Shown here one piece after another: positions 49,225 through 60,959 of a DNA stretch of 64,000 bases. Both the position numbers and the translations under genes were made by a program. Position 1 is the first letter of the stretch, and the number at the start of each line of letters is the position of its first letter. Source of the stretch: Mactra quadrangularis (taxonomy: Eukaryota > Mollusca > Bivalvia > Venerida > Mactridae); NCBI GenBank assembly GCA_025267735.1, contig CM046305.1, positions 38,461,108-38,525,107 of the forward strand. Reading direction: 5' to 3'. The notes beneath the pieces are model-generated. The model ran no database searches. It was given only the letters and a program-made list of their open reading frames with translations, and was not told the DNA's origin.

Positions 49225-50984
49225 TGACATTCCAATCATGTAATTAAAGATCAATTGATTTTGTACAACTGTATTTATGTTACACAATAGTATGATCTGT
49301 TTTTCGAATGGAGAGCAATTATGACAATGAAAGTAATGCATGTAATGCAGCGTTTAAATCTTGCCACTTGCTGTGCGTATCAGAGCATGCCTATCTACAT
49401 AATGGCATCCTTTTAATCATCCATTGTGATATTACGTGTACATAACAATGTTATATAATTGTTTCAATTGTTTGTTTGATGATAGTATCGATATGTCTTT
49501 GATTTATTTGATTGGATGAGTATTGTAGTGCATTATCTTGATTTGAACAACATTAAGCCATTGCTCCGAGTTGTCATGTGTTGATAATACATTGTAGATC
49601 GATCATGGATACCTTTTATTTGTTGTTTTCAAGTTGAATGTACAAGTGATGGACTGATGATCGTTTGCAATCAAAAGTCAGTTATTACGATCCGACTTTT
49701 TATTGCGATTTTCAATTTAGCAATAACTCTACAGATTCTAGATTGTAGTTTGTTTTGATTGCTGGTGTTTTAGATTACGTACAATTGTGAATAAGTCATT
49801 TGTATGAGCTACTTTGTTTAATGTCTATTAGATACATGTAGTGTTGTAGAATGTTCTTTTTTGTACGCTTTTAAGCACACATGCACTTTACGTTTTGGTT
49901 AAAACATATAAAATTGAGACTTTGAATTTAAGACTTTAAATTGAGATTGCAATGTTATCAAATTGTTAACCAACTTAGTAGGCAAAATTACAATATTATT
50001 ACAAAATAAAAATATATGGTCGATGGTTTGGGTAGGTCCTTTGATCAAACCGAACGATTAATGGTGGTCACACACCGACTGGAATATCAGTGGCTATACA
50101 GGTTACACACCACTAAATGTTCACCGGAAGCGGTAATTTGCCGGAAAAAGAAAGTGTGACATGCCGCATATTCATTATTTGAGAGTACCTGGTGTCCTCA
50201 TTTGGGGTGCATTTTTATATTGAAGAGTATGTATGTCTTTGGCAATGCTTTTCCTATGAAACTATGCAAAAAACCAATGGATCTATTTTGTTTGATCGCG
50301 TAGAGTAGTTAAAAGGGGGAGGGGTAACTCTGTACAGCTTGTGATGAATGAAAAACATGGATGTTTTCATGGTAGGAACTTTCAATCTAATTTTATTTTC
50401 TTATAAGTAACGTAACTTTTTTCTAATACTGATCATTTTGTGCGGAATAGATAGATCTTTCAACCTATATGTAGTTTGGGGTATCTAACATCCCCGGGTC
50501 ATACTGTAATTTAACATTGAAAATGAGATTTTTTATATACAACAAAGAAGGATTTTATTTAGTGGTGTGTAACCTATACAACCAACTTGGTATGATAATT
50601 GTATTAACAGTTGCAGAGAGCTTACACCGCAACCCACAGTGCTTGGTACATTAAGGAATCAAAGAGGGTCGGCACACTGTTAATTCATTTAATTATGTCA
50701 GTAGAATTTTTTTTCACAAAATATTGTTACACTATCTTCGATAATCCATGTCATACTTTTGTCAAACTAAACCTAAATAACAGAACAGAATTGTTCTGTT
50801 CTGTTCTGCTCCTAAATAAGAGTTTTATATGATAAGATGTTAAAAGTTACAGTTAAAGCAAGGGTTTTGGAGTCTACAATTAGTATCACTATTCAGTCGA
50901 CTCTTGACATTAACTTCCCTGATCATCGAGTCACACACCAACTGTTAGCACACGGCGCAGATTACAGCCACAGCATACAGTGCA
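49225..50984. other. Intergenic DNA, nothing recognised apart from a small palindrome
   Basis: No gene. ACAGAACAGAATTGTTCTGT, followed by more TTCTG repeats, at about 50779-50808 is a small palindrome. The antisense 65-codon frame at 49144 and the 73-codon frame at 50611 are unsupported. Confidence 0.5.
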
Positions 50985-51133
50985 TGACCCTTACAGGTAC
51001 CCATTTACACCTGGATGAAGTGAAGCAATCACAGGTAAATTTCTTGCTCAAGGAAATTTGCAGTGCCCCTAGTGGGATTCGAACCCAGGACCTCTCGATC
51101 CCTAAGCGCGCGTCCTACCACTGGACTTCTGCT
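50985..51133 (-). mobile_element. SINE-A fragment
   Basis: Only the head and first part of the body are present. In reverse complement it has CCAGTGGTAGGACGCGCGCT, the B box GGTTCGAATCC, and GTAAATGGGTACCTGTAAGG. It is 3-prime truncated. The frame at 50837-51163 translates it. Confidence 0.85.
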
Positions 51134-51272
51134 ACTGTTCAGAATATAATACAATATATATAATTTGTGTAAGTATTTAACTCAGAAGTAAACAATGAAG
51201 TTTATCATTTTGTATTACATTTTATTGCAATGGTTTTGTAGTATGTTTTAAGTGTGAAAATACACAGAGATG

Positions 51273-51521
51273 TATTGTTCGTTTTTTCTCTACTGTCAAA
51301 ACATAAATAATTTTACTGTGAATTCGTTTATTAAAATCATTGTTGTAATACATCCATGAGTTTCCGAAAGTGTATATTATGATCGAGTTAAGCTGTTTAT
51401 GCCGTATGATATGTTTTAGTCAATATATTTTTAATGAAAATTAGGCCGCTAGTACAAAAACAATGCATTCAGTCACCGTGTAATTATTCAAGCTTTGACA
51501 GTTGAGAAAAAACGGACAATA
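51273..51521 (-). mobile_element. MITE D (copy 2)
   Basis: The element spans 51275-51519 (245 bp) between TA repeats. Ends are TTGTTCGTTTTTTCTCTACT and, inverted, TTGTCCGTTTTTTCTCAACT. The interior is the reverse complement of that of copy 1 at 44017: ACTAAAACATATCATACGGC and GCATTGTTTTTGTACTAG. Confidence 0.87.
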
Positions 51522-51713
51522 TGATAATGTTATATATGGTTTATGTTCTATGTCTATGTGATTACAACCTACATAGCTTTACTGATGAATGTTATTTTTA
51601 CTTATTTTAGAATACATTTTAATAAAGTGATATGCATGTACATGTTTATAACCTTGTTGTTTTGAACTGTTTGTGTGTTTGTTTATTTTGAACTTTTGAA
51701 AATTCAATTTTTT

Positions 51714-51832
51714 TAGGTTTAACGCCTTGTCAACGCTATTAATGTTATATTACGGCAGCCAGCGAACCAAACCTAGCTTTCCTGGACCCATTTCTATAGC
51801 CAGTACTCATATACTCTTCCACAAGGCCGTTG
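51714..51832 (-). mobile_element. SINE-C fragment, headless
   Basis: In reverse complement it has CGGCCTTGTGGAAGAGTATA, TGAGTACTGGCTATAGAAAT, CCAGGAAAGCTAGGTTTGGT and an ending GCGTTAAACC. The tRNA head is absent because a new inverted-repeat element (H) starts at the break. Confidence 0.8.
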
Positions 51833-51835
51833 ACT

Positions 51836-52432
51836 ATGATGTGAAGTTAACAATATCATCAGGAATAGCAGTAACATCAGTCTAACTGCCGTACTGCTAT
51901 GTAAAATTACAGCAGTAAGATCTATGTTACTGCTGTACCGCCAGTAGTTAGATGAACATTACAGAATTAAGATCTATCTTGTTTGTTTATTTGTTTTGTT
52001 GGATTTAACGCCGTAGCAACACATTTTATCGGTCATATAACGGCGGTCAGTCAACCTACTCACTCATGGAAAGGCTAAATCTCTGGATTTAACTGATAAC
52101 CAACTACTAAGCACATACTTTCGTCAGTGACTGACAACTGCCCTACATAATTAAAAATCATTGGTAGGAGGGAGAATGGCCGTAGAAATAATTTCATGAC
52201 CAAACCCCACGAAAGTATGTCCCGCCCGGGAATCGAACCCACGACCCCTCGATCAGTAGACTTGCGTGCTACCAACTGAGCTAGCCGGACGGCTTACGAG
52301 ATCTATCTTATTGTTGTTCCTAGTTGCAGTTAGATCGAAAGTACATTGTATGGGTAAGATACTACACCCATTGTTCACATTGCCTCAATGTTCCTGTTGT
52401 TACTGCTGTTACTGCTAACTTCACATCCATGA
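51836..52432. mobile_element. Inverted-repeat element H, interrupted by SINE-B
   Basis: The left end ATGATGTGAAGTTAACA, and AGCAGTAACATCAG just inside, pair with CTGTTACTGCTAACTTCACATCCAT-type sequence at about 52406-52432. The interior repeats AGCAGTAA and TTACTGCT. SINE-B is inserted at 51981-52298. Exact borders and target duplication are uncertain. Confidence 0.6.
51970..52309 (-). mobile_element. SINE-B (copy 3), complete, with exact 11 bp duplication
   Basis: The element spans 51981-52298, flanked by AGATCTATCTT (51970-51980, 52299-52309). In reverse complement the head is GCCGTCCGGCTAGCTCAGTT, the B box is GGTTCGATTCC, and the tail ends GGCGTTAAATCCAACAAAAC. It is near-identical to copy 2, so both probably inserted recently. 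The antisense frame at 52075 is this SINE. Confidence 0.94.
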
Positions 52433-53240
52433 TTAAATCAATTGTTTTTGAACAGACCAAAATGTTCCCTTTTATGTAATATGACATTTGACAGATTGCC
52501 TTAATGACCGGAGGGAACTGGTTAGCGTCCGAAGAAAAGATGCACAGGGAAAATAAGGTTCTTACTTAAATTGATGAGAAATACTAATGACATCACTGAG
52601 AGAAAATGTTGAAGTAATAATCAAATCTATCACCAATAACAAGGAGACGAATATCAACGAATTACGCCTACTTGTACTCTGAACAATGAGAAAAATATTG
52701 GAGCTTACAGGTCGTCTACGTAAACATTGCGTATATAAACATAGCCAGTTTCATTTCACACCAAGATTGAGGGGTGAAATATTTTTACAATTTTATAGTT
52801 TGATTAATTTACACTTATTTTATAAACATATCATTATATAAAATTTACAATGTGCATACACACTATTTAAAATAAATGTTACACACAAAAATGGCCTATT
52901 TAAATCAGTAAAATGCTGTTTATGCATTAGCTTATTCACCTATTTAGTGGGCAAGTCCATTATTTAAAGTACAAAAACACGCATGACCTAGAATACGACC
53001 TGTACGTGATATGAATATGAGTGTTGGAATAAAATCTAATGTAAATTGAGTCTGATATGAAAATATAAACGATAAATCCAGGCAATATTTTTATATGGAT
53101 ATTGTAATGGAGCAGCTCCAGTTGGAATGGGGGCAAGGGGATCTGGGAATCCTCTTTTTATGGTCGAAATACATGAATGTATACAATCGAAAACAGGATT
53201 TAAAATTTATAAGTTTGAAGATTTAGCATCTCCAAGAAAA
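52433..53240. other. Intergenic DNA, nothing recognised
   Basis: AT-rich, no gene or identified element. Confidence 0.5.
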
Positions 53241-53545
53241 ATATCCACTTGAACACCTAAATGGACACGTGTCTATAACCAGTACTGACATACCCTCCCG
53301 CAAGGCGGATAACCTCTGCATACTTCTCAATAAGTGAGGGTAATTCGACATTATTTGGATGGATATAACTAACCCGGGTAGGTTTCGAATCAGCGACTAC
53401 CTCAGGACACTAGGGTAGAAAATCCTTCGCGTAGTCTAATAAACCACAGGAGTTTGACATTTTATATCATACTACGAAAATTTTCGTAGTATGATATAAA
53501 ATGTCAAGCTCCTGTGAATAAACCACGGACCCGACAAATGGAGTT
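53241..53545 (-). mobile_element. SINE with SINE-C-type body and another head, split by a palindrome
   Basis: In reverse complement, the body GCCTTGCGGGAGGGTATGTC, AGTACTGGTTATAGACACGT matches SINE-C. The head is decayed (GATTCGAAACC as B-box remnant) and differs from that of SINE-C. It is interrupted near its 5-prime end by the 69 bp insertion at 53448-53516. Confidence 0.6.
53445..53516. repeat. 72 bp near-perfect palindrome
   Basis: The centre is between 53480 and 53481 (CTACGAAAA|TTTTCGTAG). The arms pair over 36 positions with a single G:T-type mismatch (53453 with 53508). Direct repeats AATAAACCAC flank it at 53438-53447 and 53517-53526, so 53448-53516 looks like an insertion with a 10 bp duplication. 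Confidence 0.9.
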
Positions 53546-54295
53546 GTAGAGTATGTCGAAGGCCCACACATTCATTAGCATTTTTATAACAGTTATAAAT
53601 ACTTACTTTATATCTAAATTCAAAAGCACCATTCAATATGGAATTTGGTGGTTTTCCAATCCTTCGAAAACCCCGTTCCTTGATTTCCTACAAAAAAATA
53701 TAAACGTCTGGAGCCGCTACTGTTATAAATAGAGTTGAATGTACTGCAGATATAAAAGACTGTCAATACATACTTTGTATGCAAATTCTATTGTGATAGA
53801 AGTGATGTCAATTAGGTATCAGTACTTTTTGTATTGATGTAAGTTCTGATATCAATTTATATGGAACACAAAGACAGACAAAGACAATAAGAGACAACAA
53901 AAAAACTCCTCTGTTTTTTCTTATAAAGTTACACAACGCTTGATTGAATCGTTATCATAATCAACAAGAGGACCAATATGAATAAGTGATGTTTCTTAAA
54001 CTGATGTCTGTCGGAAGTAGACAGTTCCGAGTCTTAAATCAAAACAAAGGCACGTATGTTTTTGTCTTGATAAAATAACGCTGCCATTTACAATCTATTC
54101 ATGTTCTATGAACGACAGCATAGACGATTGTTTCTTTATTTCTGCGTAAAATATTTATAAATTAATTAGTAATAAACAAATTCAGTTCATCGGTGCTTTA
54201 ATTCCATATTCCATCACAACACTGATATGATATGTATCAGAGCAATCTTTAGTGTATATCAAAATGACCAAACCACTAAACCTTTGTGTTACCAT
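53546..54295. other. Intergenic DNA, nothing recognised
   Basis: No gene. The GC-content rise seen in the SINE heads is absent. Confidence 0.5.
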
Positions 54296-54609
54296 TAGCT
54301 TGTTGAAATAACCTAAACGTTCCAAAACGTTCCGTAACGATACATTCGGAACTCCTATGCTGCGAATAATCTCGGATATATTTAGACGCTATTTTGAATT
54401 ACCGGTGTTAAAGTAAACAAATATACGATCGTTTAGGCAATGAGTGATGTTTCGTTTTTAGTCCGTAAATTTTAAAACATCACTCATTGCCTTAACGATC
54501 GCATATTTGTTTATTAGATTAGCCCGGATTATTCGCAGCGAATGGCCGAGGAGTTCCGAATGTATCGTTACGGAACGTTTTGGAACGTTTAGGGTAATTG
54601 AACAGGCTA
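54296..54609. mobile_element. Foldback element E (copy 2), near-complete hairpin
   Basis: The element spans 54298-54607 (310 bp) between TA repeats. The ends are GCTTGTTGAAATAACCTAAA and, inverted, GCCTGTTCAATTACCCTAAA. Arms of about 140 bp share CGTTCCGTAACGATACATTC, GGAACTCCT, TGCGAATAAT and AGGCAATGAGTGATGTTT, with a loop of about 25 bp near 54460. The frame at 54507 is a translation of one arm. Confidence 0.85.
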
Positions 54610-54834
54610 CATTATGTTGTAGTCCTATATATCATAAGACACTCAGTAACTCATTTCACATTGGGACATTTATTCTGTTACGGCTACCATATGTAGCTGT
54701 CTCAAACAGAAAGCACTCTCTAGTAGAGTAATGTACAAGTCAGCTATGTAATTGAATGTTGTGCCAATGGGATTTTCTTTAATGATATTATACGCAGATA
54801 TTTCATCTGCAGATATGATATACAATTATATAGT
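54610..54834. other. Spacer between foldback element E and SINE-C
   Basis: No gene or repeat identified. Confidence 0.5.
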
Positions 54835-55225
54835 GTAAGAGCATGAAACCCGGGTCGATAGCGCAGTTGGTAGCGCGGCGGATTTTGGAATCTCGTGCCC
54901 GAGGGGGTGCGGGTTCGAATCCATCCCAGGTCGATAGCGCAGTTGATAGCGCGCCGGGATTTGGAATCTCGTGCCCGAGGGGGTGCGGGTTCGAATCCCA
55001 CCCGGGGAGGTTATACCCTTCCATGAAAAGTTGACAATAATGTCAATTTTTCTCCATTGATTAGATAATATGGAGAAGTTTCCGGCCTTGTGGAAGGGTA
55101 GGTGAGTACTGGTTATAGACAATGGCCCAGGAAAGCTAGGTTAGGTGCGCTGGACGCCGTAAAATGACCTAAATTGTGTTTGTCACGGCGTTAAATCTAA
55201 TAAAAAAGAAAAAGTAAGAGCATGA
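54835..55225 (+). mobile_element. SINE-C (copy 2) with two tandem tRNA-like heads
   Basis: The element spans 54847-55213 with exact 12 bp flanks GTAAGAGCATGA (54835-54846, 55214-55225). The tRNA-like head occurs twice with a period of 76 bp (CCCGGGTCGATAGCGCAGTT at 54849 and CCCAGGTCGATAGCGCAGTT at 54925), each with B box GGTTCGAATCC, followed by one body and tail. The tail has GCGCTGGACGCCGTAAAATG and CACGGCGTTAAATCT. All antisense frames at 54744-55122 are translations of this SINE. Confidence 0.94.
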
Positions 55226-57315
55226 TGACGTCACATATAAAACAAACTCTGTAAGTTATTGAAATTATTTGCTTATATTAGATGGTGACAAAATAATCAG
55301 TAAATACTCATATATGTACATGTATGTATTGAAAAAAAAACATTTACAAGAAATATAATGTGGAAACCACATTAAAGCCGGTTTTTAAAGATCTGACCCT
55401 AAATGTCAGATATCCAACATATTGAAAACTTTAACGCAAAAAACACAAAGGGAAATAATCCATTATTAAGCCAGATAGAGTTGCGGTTACTTTCTAATTC
55501 TGTTCATCACATGGTATGTTATCATTGTATGAACTTTCATGAAAATCTGAAATAAATGGCAGAAATATATGGTAAATAATAAACTTTAACGCAATTGTTT
55601 ACGACACCGGACGACCTTTCGCCCAACCGCTCGGCTGTACGCCCGGCCGCCCAACCGCCCGTCCGGATATCGCTTAACTATATGCCTTTTTTTTTCGTAA
55701 AAAATCCGACTACATGTATTTGGAAAATTTCAGGGCGTGTCTGGACCCCCCTGACCCCCCACTGGATCCGCTTATGCACGATGATTTTTGTAAAAAATAC
55801 ATGAATTGATTTGATTGAATACACCTATCAATCAAGTGGTCCAGTTATAATTTGTTTCATGTAAATGAATACACTATAGTATCAATTCATCATGTAATTT
55901 TTATTTTATAATTATTCCACAGTTTCCATTGAGTTAAATAACAAGCTCTATGATAACAGCCCGAAGTGAAAGAATAGAAATCGAATTAGAACATGGCTTC
56001 GTTTGTGAGAGAGGGTGCACTAAGTTGGATAATCCAATACACGAAAGATTGATTTCCTCCGTATCTATTTTGTCCGGTTTTTGTCCGCTTTCTTAATCAG
56101 TTTATTTTGATTGTCAATTGTGTAATCAATTTTGAACTGCTTGATTAAAACAATGATAAATGTGCTTACGTTTTTATTTAATTAATGGCACGGAAAATAA
56201 CCCTAGGGCATTGTATAGTCTTCAACTTTCCAGGTCAAAAAAAGATCTCCGCAACTGATGATGGACATACCTGCCATCTTCGATAAAAATAATCAAATTT
56301 TTTATAGACCGAGTGTTCAATAACACAATAATATTCTCACAAATCGTAACATCTCGACCGTCTCCACGAATGCCTCCATTTTGCTAGTTAATCTGCTTAC
56401 TTAAATTATTTCGCAATATATTAGTTCAAGAGCCGAGGCCGTTTATTTTCAATTTCGGGGCATGCTCTGGTTTTGATAAATGTTGTTCTACATTGAATGT
56501 AGTTTTCGAAATGGGGCATTAAAATTGTCGTATCCTGGCAAGGCTATGTGAAATTCAAGATGGCGTCCAAGATGGCCGCTAAAATATCTAGAAAAGCTAT
56601 GACTATATTGTCACCATTTAACATCTAGCATACAGAAGTATTCAAGGTTTTACGATTGCCTTGCTGTTTGTTTTATGGAAGTTAGTGGAAATTTAATCGT
56701 AATACGTCAGCACAGAGCAAAAGTGTCATGTTTTCCTATGAAATAATTCATCGTTTCATAATCACATCAATGCAAACATTTGTATTTTAAGAGCTAAAAA
56801 CGTTTTATTAAAGTTTGAAATTCAACTTCGTATTGAACGGTATAAAACATTTTATTTTGATCAGAGCATAAACAACATTTCAAAAACACACAGAATTTAA
56901 ATACTCATAAATAACTCTGCACAACGAAAAGCAATATGTAATCATTCAATTATCTTTTAAATTAATAAAAACTAATCCACAGAAATAATTTGCTGCGCTT
57001 CTACAATGAGTGATACGCCAACCAAAAAAACGTGTAACATGGGGAATTTCATGTTTTTTTGTCTTATAACAAGAAACCCAAACGTCACATCAATTAATTC
57101 TAAATGTAGCAAAAACAGTTCCTACAAAACTTTCATAGAATTTCTGTTATTGGAGTTACAAGAGAAAATCATGTTTGTAAAATAAATATATCTTGTTCAG
57201 CGAGCTTACAAACTATTTTCAATGATGCCATTTGTAAACACCGTGAAAAACAAACAATTATTTTCCATACGCTAAGTTTTTGATGAAAATGACGACTTGT
57301 GACTGTACAGCGTCG
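55226..57315. other. Intergenic DNA with minor repeats
   Basis: No gene. Contents: a GC-rich tract CGCCCAACCGC / CGCCCGGCCGCCCAACCGCC at about 55618-55667; the reverse copy of the GC-rich repeat at 55731-55785; and CAAGATGGCGTCCAAGATGG at 56558-56577. The frame at 55595 translates these GC-rich repeats. Confidence 0.55.
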
Positions 57316-57815
57316 AGGTTTTCCACATTCGGAACTCCTCGGCGATTTTCTACGCAAATATACCTCGGACATCATAAGGAAGTAAAGTAGTTCTAACATG
57401 GAGTTTGTAGTACATTTAAATTTCTCTGAATAAGGATTCTGTTGAAATAAAGTCAGAACTACATTGAAACACGACCTTTGGGACCTAGAACCTCTAATAA
57501 GACATTGTTGATAAACCGTTAACAATTTAAATCTGAGTTCAAACAAAATTGACAGTTGGTCGTATTTCAATATATATGTAGATAATCCTTGGTCATTTGC
57601 AGTGGGAAATACCTCTTTAAGTTGTATCGTAGCTAATTATAAGAAAACTCGTTTGCTAATGTAGACAAAGCACGTTAATACATAAACAATAATAGCACTA
57701 CTTGCCAGCAAGTTATTGGCCGGACCTCTTAACTTGGTTGTATTCCTACTACATCTGATATCCGAGGTATGTCTTCGTAGATGATCGCCGAGGTAGTTCC
57801 GAATGGGTTTTCCAG
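57316..57815. repeat. Inverted-repeat element F (related to E)
   Basis: The left arm (57316-57378: TTCCACATTCGGAACTCCTC, GGCGATTTTCTACG, ATACCTCGG) pairs with the right arm (57751-57815) as CCATTCGGAACTACCTCGGC, GATCATCTACG, ATACCTCGG. CATTCGGAACTCCTCGG is shared with element E at 54345 and 63580. The 133-codon antisense frame at 57169-57570 covers this arm and lacks any protein signature. Confidence 0.7.
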
Positions 57816-58680
57816 TGTGCTTGCAAAAAAGTCAAACTCCCCGCAGCAGTTATTTCCCTTCAAAAAAGTTAAGCAAAGCGTGACGCACTGTGAGGAGTTT
57901 GGCAAAAAGTATAAAAGTGGCATTAGAGATGTGATGCACATCGAGTAGTATAGTCCGGCCAACACGAAGGATGACCTTGCACGAAATGATGTAGAAAATG
58001 TTATTCAATTTATTGGTAGACATGGTCTTACTGATTCCAAATCCGATTGATGCCACTTTGTCATCCTTGGGCAACTCCCAGAATCCAAGATGGCGACCAA
58101 GATGGCGGCTAGAGGCTAAATTATACATGCAAAATGTATTTTTACACATAATGGTATTAAAATGAAGAACAAAAGTGATTTCAACATTTACAGATCGAGT
58201 TGGTTAAATTTTGTAATTCTTATACAAACTTTTAAATACAAAATGGCGGACAAAATGGCGGGTAAAGGCTATTTTCCCAGTATCTAAAGAACAAACTGGC
58301 AGAAAGAGACTGAGTGCTGAAGAAATTTATTTACTTATAGAATAGTTCATGTTATGAAAGAAACTGATTGATTTCACTTAGTCATAATTTATAATTAACA
58401 ATTAAAAATCCAAAATGGCGGCTAAAATGGCCGATATGATCTAATAGTTCAGTACACAATATACGAGTTCATACATGGACGGAAACAAACACATTTGGGT
58501 TTAAGTTTCAATGTTTGTTATATGTTTTTTTGAATCTTTATAAACTTTCGAGTTTGTAAACTAGTTAATCCCACCCGATAATCTATTAGCAACTCAAGAT
58601 TCAAGGTGGGGTCAAAGATTACGATTACGAAGCAAATTCAACCAGTTCAATTTTTTAGCAATAATGAATTGTAAATAATG

Positions 58681-58797
58681 AAGTGTTTTCATAATGGCCT
58701 AGTTATGTGGCTGAAAACAGTCATATTAGCCTTTGCCTGTGGCCTCGGGCTATAATGACTGTCTTCAGCCAAATACAGGCCGTTATGAAAACACTTA
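58681..58797. repeat. ~115 bp imperfect hairpin inside element G
   Basis: The left arm AAGTGTTTTCATAATGGCCT, then TGGCTGAAAACAGTCAT, pairs with a right arm whose reverse complement is TAAGTGTTTTCATAACGGCC, TTGGCTGAAGACAGTCAT. The arms are about 47 bp with a loop of about 20 bp. Size and pairing resemble a MITE or a pre-miRNA-like fold. The antisense frame at 58721 overlaps it. Confidence 0.8.
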
Positions 58798-58993
58798 ATT
58801 CACCATTGTCGCAGATAGGGTCCCAATAAAAAACGCTCAGATTGTACCAACATTCAAAATGGCGGCATTTTTGTGGAAGAAAAAACACACGGCCTTCATG
58901 AGAAAACTCGGTCATTGTGAGATTCGGAAGCAATCAAAATGCCTAAATCTCCTAAAAGCCGAGGTTTAAATGAAATGGAAATTTGATAAATAA

Positions 58994-59066
58994 TTCGAGG
59001 GTTGCCCTCAAGATTCTAGCTCTTCAACGCAATGTTCTTATTACAGTCTTGCTGGCAACCCTCGAA
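58994..59066. repeat. Small hairpin with 13 bp perfect arms
   Basis: TTCGAGGGTTGCC and its exact inverse GGCAACCCTCGAA bound a 73 bp segment, with TCAAGA and TCTTGC pairing just inside. Confidence 0.8.
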
Positions 59067-60959
59067 ATGTGATGGACAAACTTATTTAATTTCCAAAATA
59101 TAAGCCATTTAAATAAAGAAAAACGGGAAAAAAAATTGGGTTAATATACAATTTACAGTAGACAATTTAATTTAGGATTATTATGAAGTGCTATCATTTT
59201 GTTTAAGATTGCAATATGTGTGGATATTTGAAAAGCTTATAATACTTTTAGTTGAAATATTTCGATGCAGTGAAAATAAACTAAAACATGTCAATAACAA
59301 AGTAAGCATGTGCCAAAAAAATGAGGAAGAAACTAATTGACTGAGCTCTATCAATATCATTACACAAACAATGATACAGTCTGACTTGACTAAACTTGAC
59401 TTAATTAGAATATGTGCTTAAATGTTTAAGTTTGCTTCTGTCTAATAATATTACATGACGATAGCACAATTTCTCTGGTCGTTTTATATGTTGATAACAA
59501 CATGTTCAAGTGAGGACACAAATTATTGTTGACAGAGTATTTTGAACTCAACACTCTAAGCATATGCAATGGTAAACTAAACATATTAATGATTATTATC
59601 TTTAGAAAGTATCCAAGCGGGTACTAGCTTATCGCCAAAAGATATCATAAATGTCTTCACTTTTGATGTAGAATATGTGAACTAGCTTTAAAAGCATATT
59701 TTACACCCATGCTAATAGTGTACCTTCTTTACATTGTCAAAAACTGACTGACTTGTAACATTACATTTTGGACGAATGTCAGTTGACCGCATTGTTATAG
59801 TGTCACTCCAACAAGATATACATCTCAAAATAATATCAGCACACCAATGTCATCAGATATTTTTGATGCTCAGCAAATTGCAGCAGAAGTGATAATTTGT
59901 TGAACAATTTTGTTGTCTGTGCTTGTTGTGCCAAGTCTTAAAGGTTAATGCGATTAAACATATATGTAATGTTACCGAAAAATTGAAGAATCACCATATC
60001 TTGCAATGCATTGTCTTATAATGTTTGGAGTGGAACATATTTAAATATTACATACATTGTCTCAACTTACCATCCTTCTTTTGGGGAGACTGCAGTTGAT
60101 AGTGAATATACTCCAAATGTGTTTAGTAATCAGACATGTTTAAACATTTGGCACTGATGCATCAGATCTGTTATGTGTTCTTTCAAGATATTTAGTGTTA
60201 AGTGAAACAATACATTTTTTAATTTTCTACTTGGCCATGTTTTGTAATTAATTAATCCCTTAAAACCACCATGTGCTTTTGTTATTTCTCAATTTTTATC
60301 AATGACCGGTGTCATTTACAATGAAATAAAGAACATTCATGATTCAGTTGTAATATCTGATGTCTTGATCGAACTTGAAATGATCCTATTGCAATTTCTC
60401 TCATTTATTATCAAAATGTGTTACAATGTCAACAGAATTTCTATCAATTGCTTTAGCATAAATATACTCTTGAAAGATAATAGAACATGCACACAATACT
60501 TACAATGTCATTAGTTTTTTTCTTCTTTTTTATAACCTTCTTTAAATACATATTGATGATTATTGAAGTGGCAAACATATCGGGAAAGTGATCGCTATTC
60601 TAAGGATATCACAACATATGTTGTTCAATGAATTAAATATTATCAGAATAGTGTCTCTAAATTGCCATCTTAGAAACAATTTGCTTCCAGAGTCAACAGA
60701 CAAGCTAACAAGTATCAACGATTTGATATTCGCAAGACCAAGAGATATAAAAACCTAAACATAATGCTGTATACCCATTAGTTAGGAGTTATGTCTTTCA
60801 ATGTGAATTGAAATTAATTTTCAAACTCTAATCATTCATTTTGACCCCCGTCTTTAATTCTTGAAGTTATCCAAGAATACCAATATGGCATCAATCGGTT
60901 ACATCAACAAAAAAGGATTAACTACGAAATAAAATGCATTGAAATCATTTTGTGTAGTT
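59067..60959. other. Interior of element G, nothing recognised
   Basis: AT-rich without gene, transposase or clear repeat. The 70-codon frame at 60302 has no recognisable features. The sequence may simply be unique DNA trapped between inverted copies of a shorter repeat. Confidence 0.45.

Noticed and set aside
57169..57570. 133-codon antisense frame, the longest outside the channel
   Set aside because: It spans an arm of inverted-repeat element F and shows no domain, compositional signal or splice context.
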